From contig NZ_SEMB01000020.1 of NCBI RefSeq assembly GCF_004153225.1, forward strand, positions 1-57,755: 57,755 nucleotides of DNA, given 5' to 3'. Shown here one piece after another: positions 57,640 through 57,755 of the stretch; the stretch's first letter is position 1, and each line of letters starts with the position of its first letter. The position numbers were made by a program, and so were the translations under genes. The notes under the pieces were generated by a model that ran no database searches, was not told the origin of the DNA, and worked only from the letters and a program-made list of their open reading frames with translations. This DNA comes from Sporolactobacillus sp. THM7-7 (GTDB lineage Bacteria > Bacillota > Bacilli > Bacillales > Sporolactobacillaceae).

Positions 57640-57755
57640 AGAAAAGGAGCCCCGCTGGTATAGTACGGAGTGTCAAGAGCATTCGATGCATTGACCTCTA
57701 ATTTGATACCAGGGAGGACTCCTAAGATGAATTATACGCAAAATCGGAAGATCAC
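57640..57755 (+). mobile_element. Left part of an IS110-family-like element, cut by window end
   Basis: Bases 57646-57720 have a pair of near-inverted blocks (GGAGCCCCGCTGGTA and TACCAGGGAGGACTCC) as found before the transposase gene of several IS110-type elements. The reading frame that begins at 57727 matches the start of such a transposase. Only the first 29 bases of the gene are in the window. Confidence 0.5.
57727..57755 (+). CDS. Transposase N-terminus (probably IS110 family), 3' truncated by window edge
   Basis: ATG 57727 has GGGAGGA about 9 bases upstream and starts MNYTQNRKI, which resembles IS110-type transposases starting MNYxQNxKI. Nothing else of the protein is visible. Confidence 0.5.

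Overview
The window looks like a chromosomal segment from a low-to-mid G+C, spore-former-type Firmicute (Bacillales). The evidence is strong Shine-Dalgarno sites (AGGAGG-like), frequent TTG/GTG starts, a ydaO-type c-di-AMP riboswitch, a purine riboswitch, and Bacillus-like versions of frataxin-like Fra/YdhG, NfrA, CorC/HlyC-family proteins and YitT. A D-lactate-dehydrogenase-family enzyme fits a lactic-acid-forming bacillus (Sporolactobacillaceae is my best guess, not proven). No tRNA, rRNA or CRISPR array was seen.

Layout. 1-600: nested transposon debris (right end of an IS66-like element inside a TnpB gene). 600-3960: fra, a Bcr/CflA efflux pump, then decayed genes and a MITE-like element. 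3960-5750: a secreted Asp-box protein and two small membrane-protein genes. 5750-7640: a Vga-type ABC-F ribosome-protection gene behind a leader ORF and attenuator. 7960-10250: c-di-AMP riboswitch and Kup K+ transporter, followed by a second MITE copy. 10930-17500: MHS transporter, alkaline phosphatase, aspartokinase, an FtsH-like protease. 17800-24000 (minus): guanine-type riboswitch, a spermidine/putrescine-type ABC transporter (binding-protein gene cut by an in-frame amber codon) and adenine deaminase. 24190-31530: DUF2294 protein, broken YitT gene, asparaginase, second MHS transporter, maltose acetyltransferase, two NAD(P)H enzymes. 31700-35040: an Ntn-like protein, then a promoter, an aromatic-rich leader peptide, an attenuator and an aminotransferase/D-2-hydroxyacid dehydrogenase operon. 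35370-42300: pseudogenes, ECF S-component, ArsR/MFS pair, PadR-pentapeptide-DHA2 efflux operon. 42400-46230: two CorC/HlyC membrane proteins and a ZIP transporter. 46750-57000: coiled-coil protein, M16C peptidase, MazEF, DUF1643, DUF1801, aldo/keto reductase, class Ic aminotransferase, a 14-residue-repeat protein. 57240-57755: ABC ATPase pseudogene and the start of an IS110-like element.

Themes. Five apparent cis-acting RNA control regions govern single operons: two riboswitches, two leader-peptide attenuators and one short overlapping uORF. Five intergenic regions carry degenerate tandem arrays with a period of about 21 nt but a different unit at each place; I know of no described element of this kind. 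The strip also contains many decayed genes (DNA alkylation repair, ABC ATPase, alcohol dehydrogenase, ketopantoate reductase, LysE, acetyltransferase, YitT), so it is a recombining, eroding part of the genome. All calls are from reading the sequence; family names rest on remembered motifs and no database was searched.
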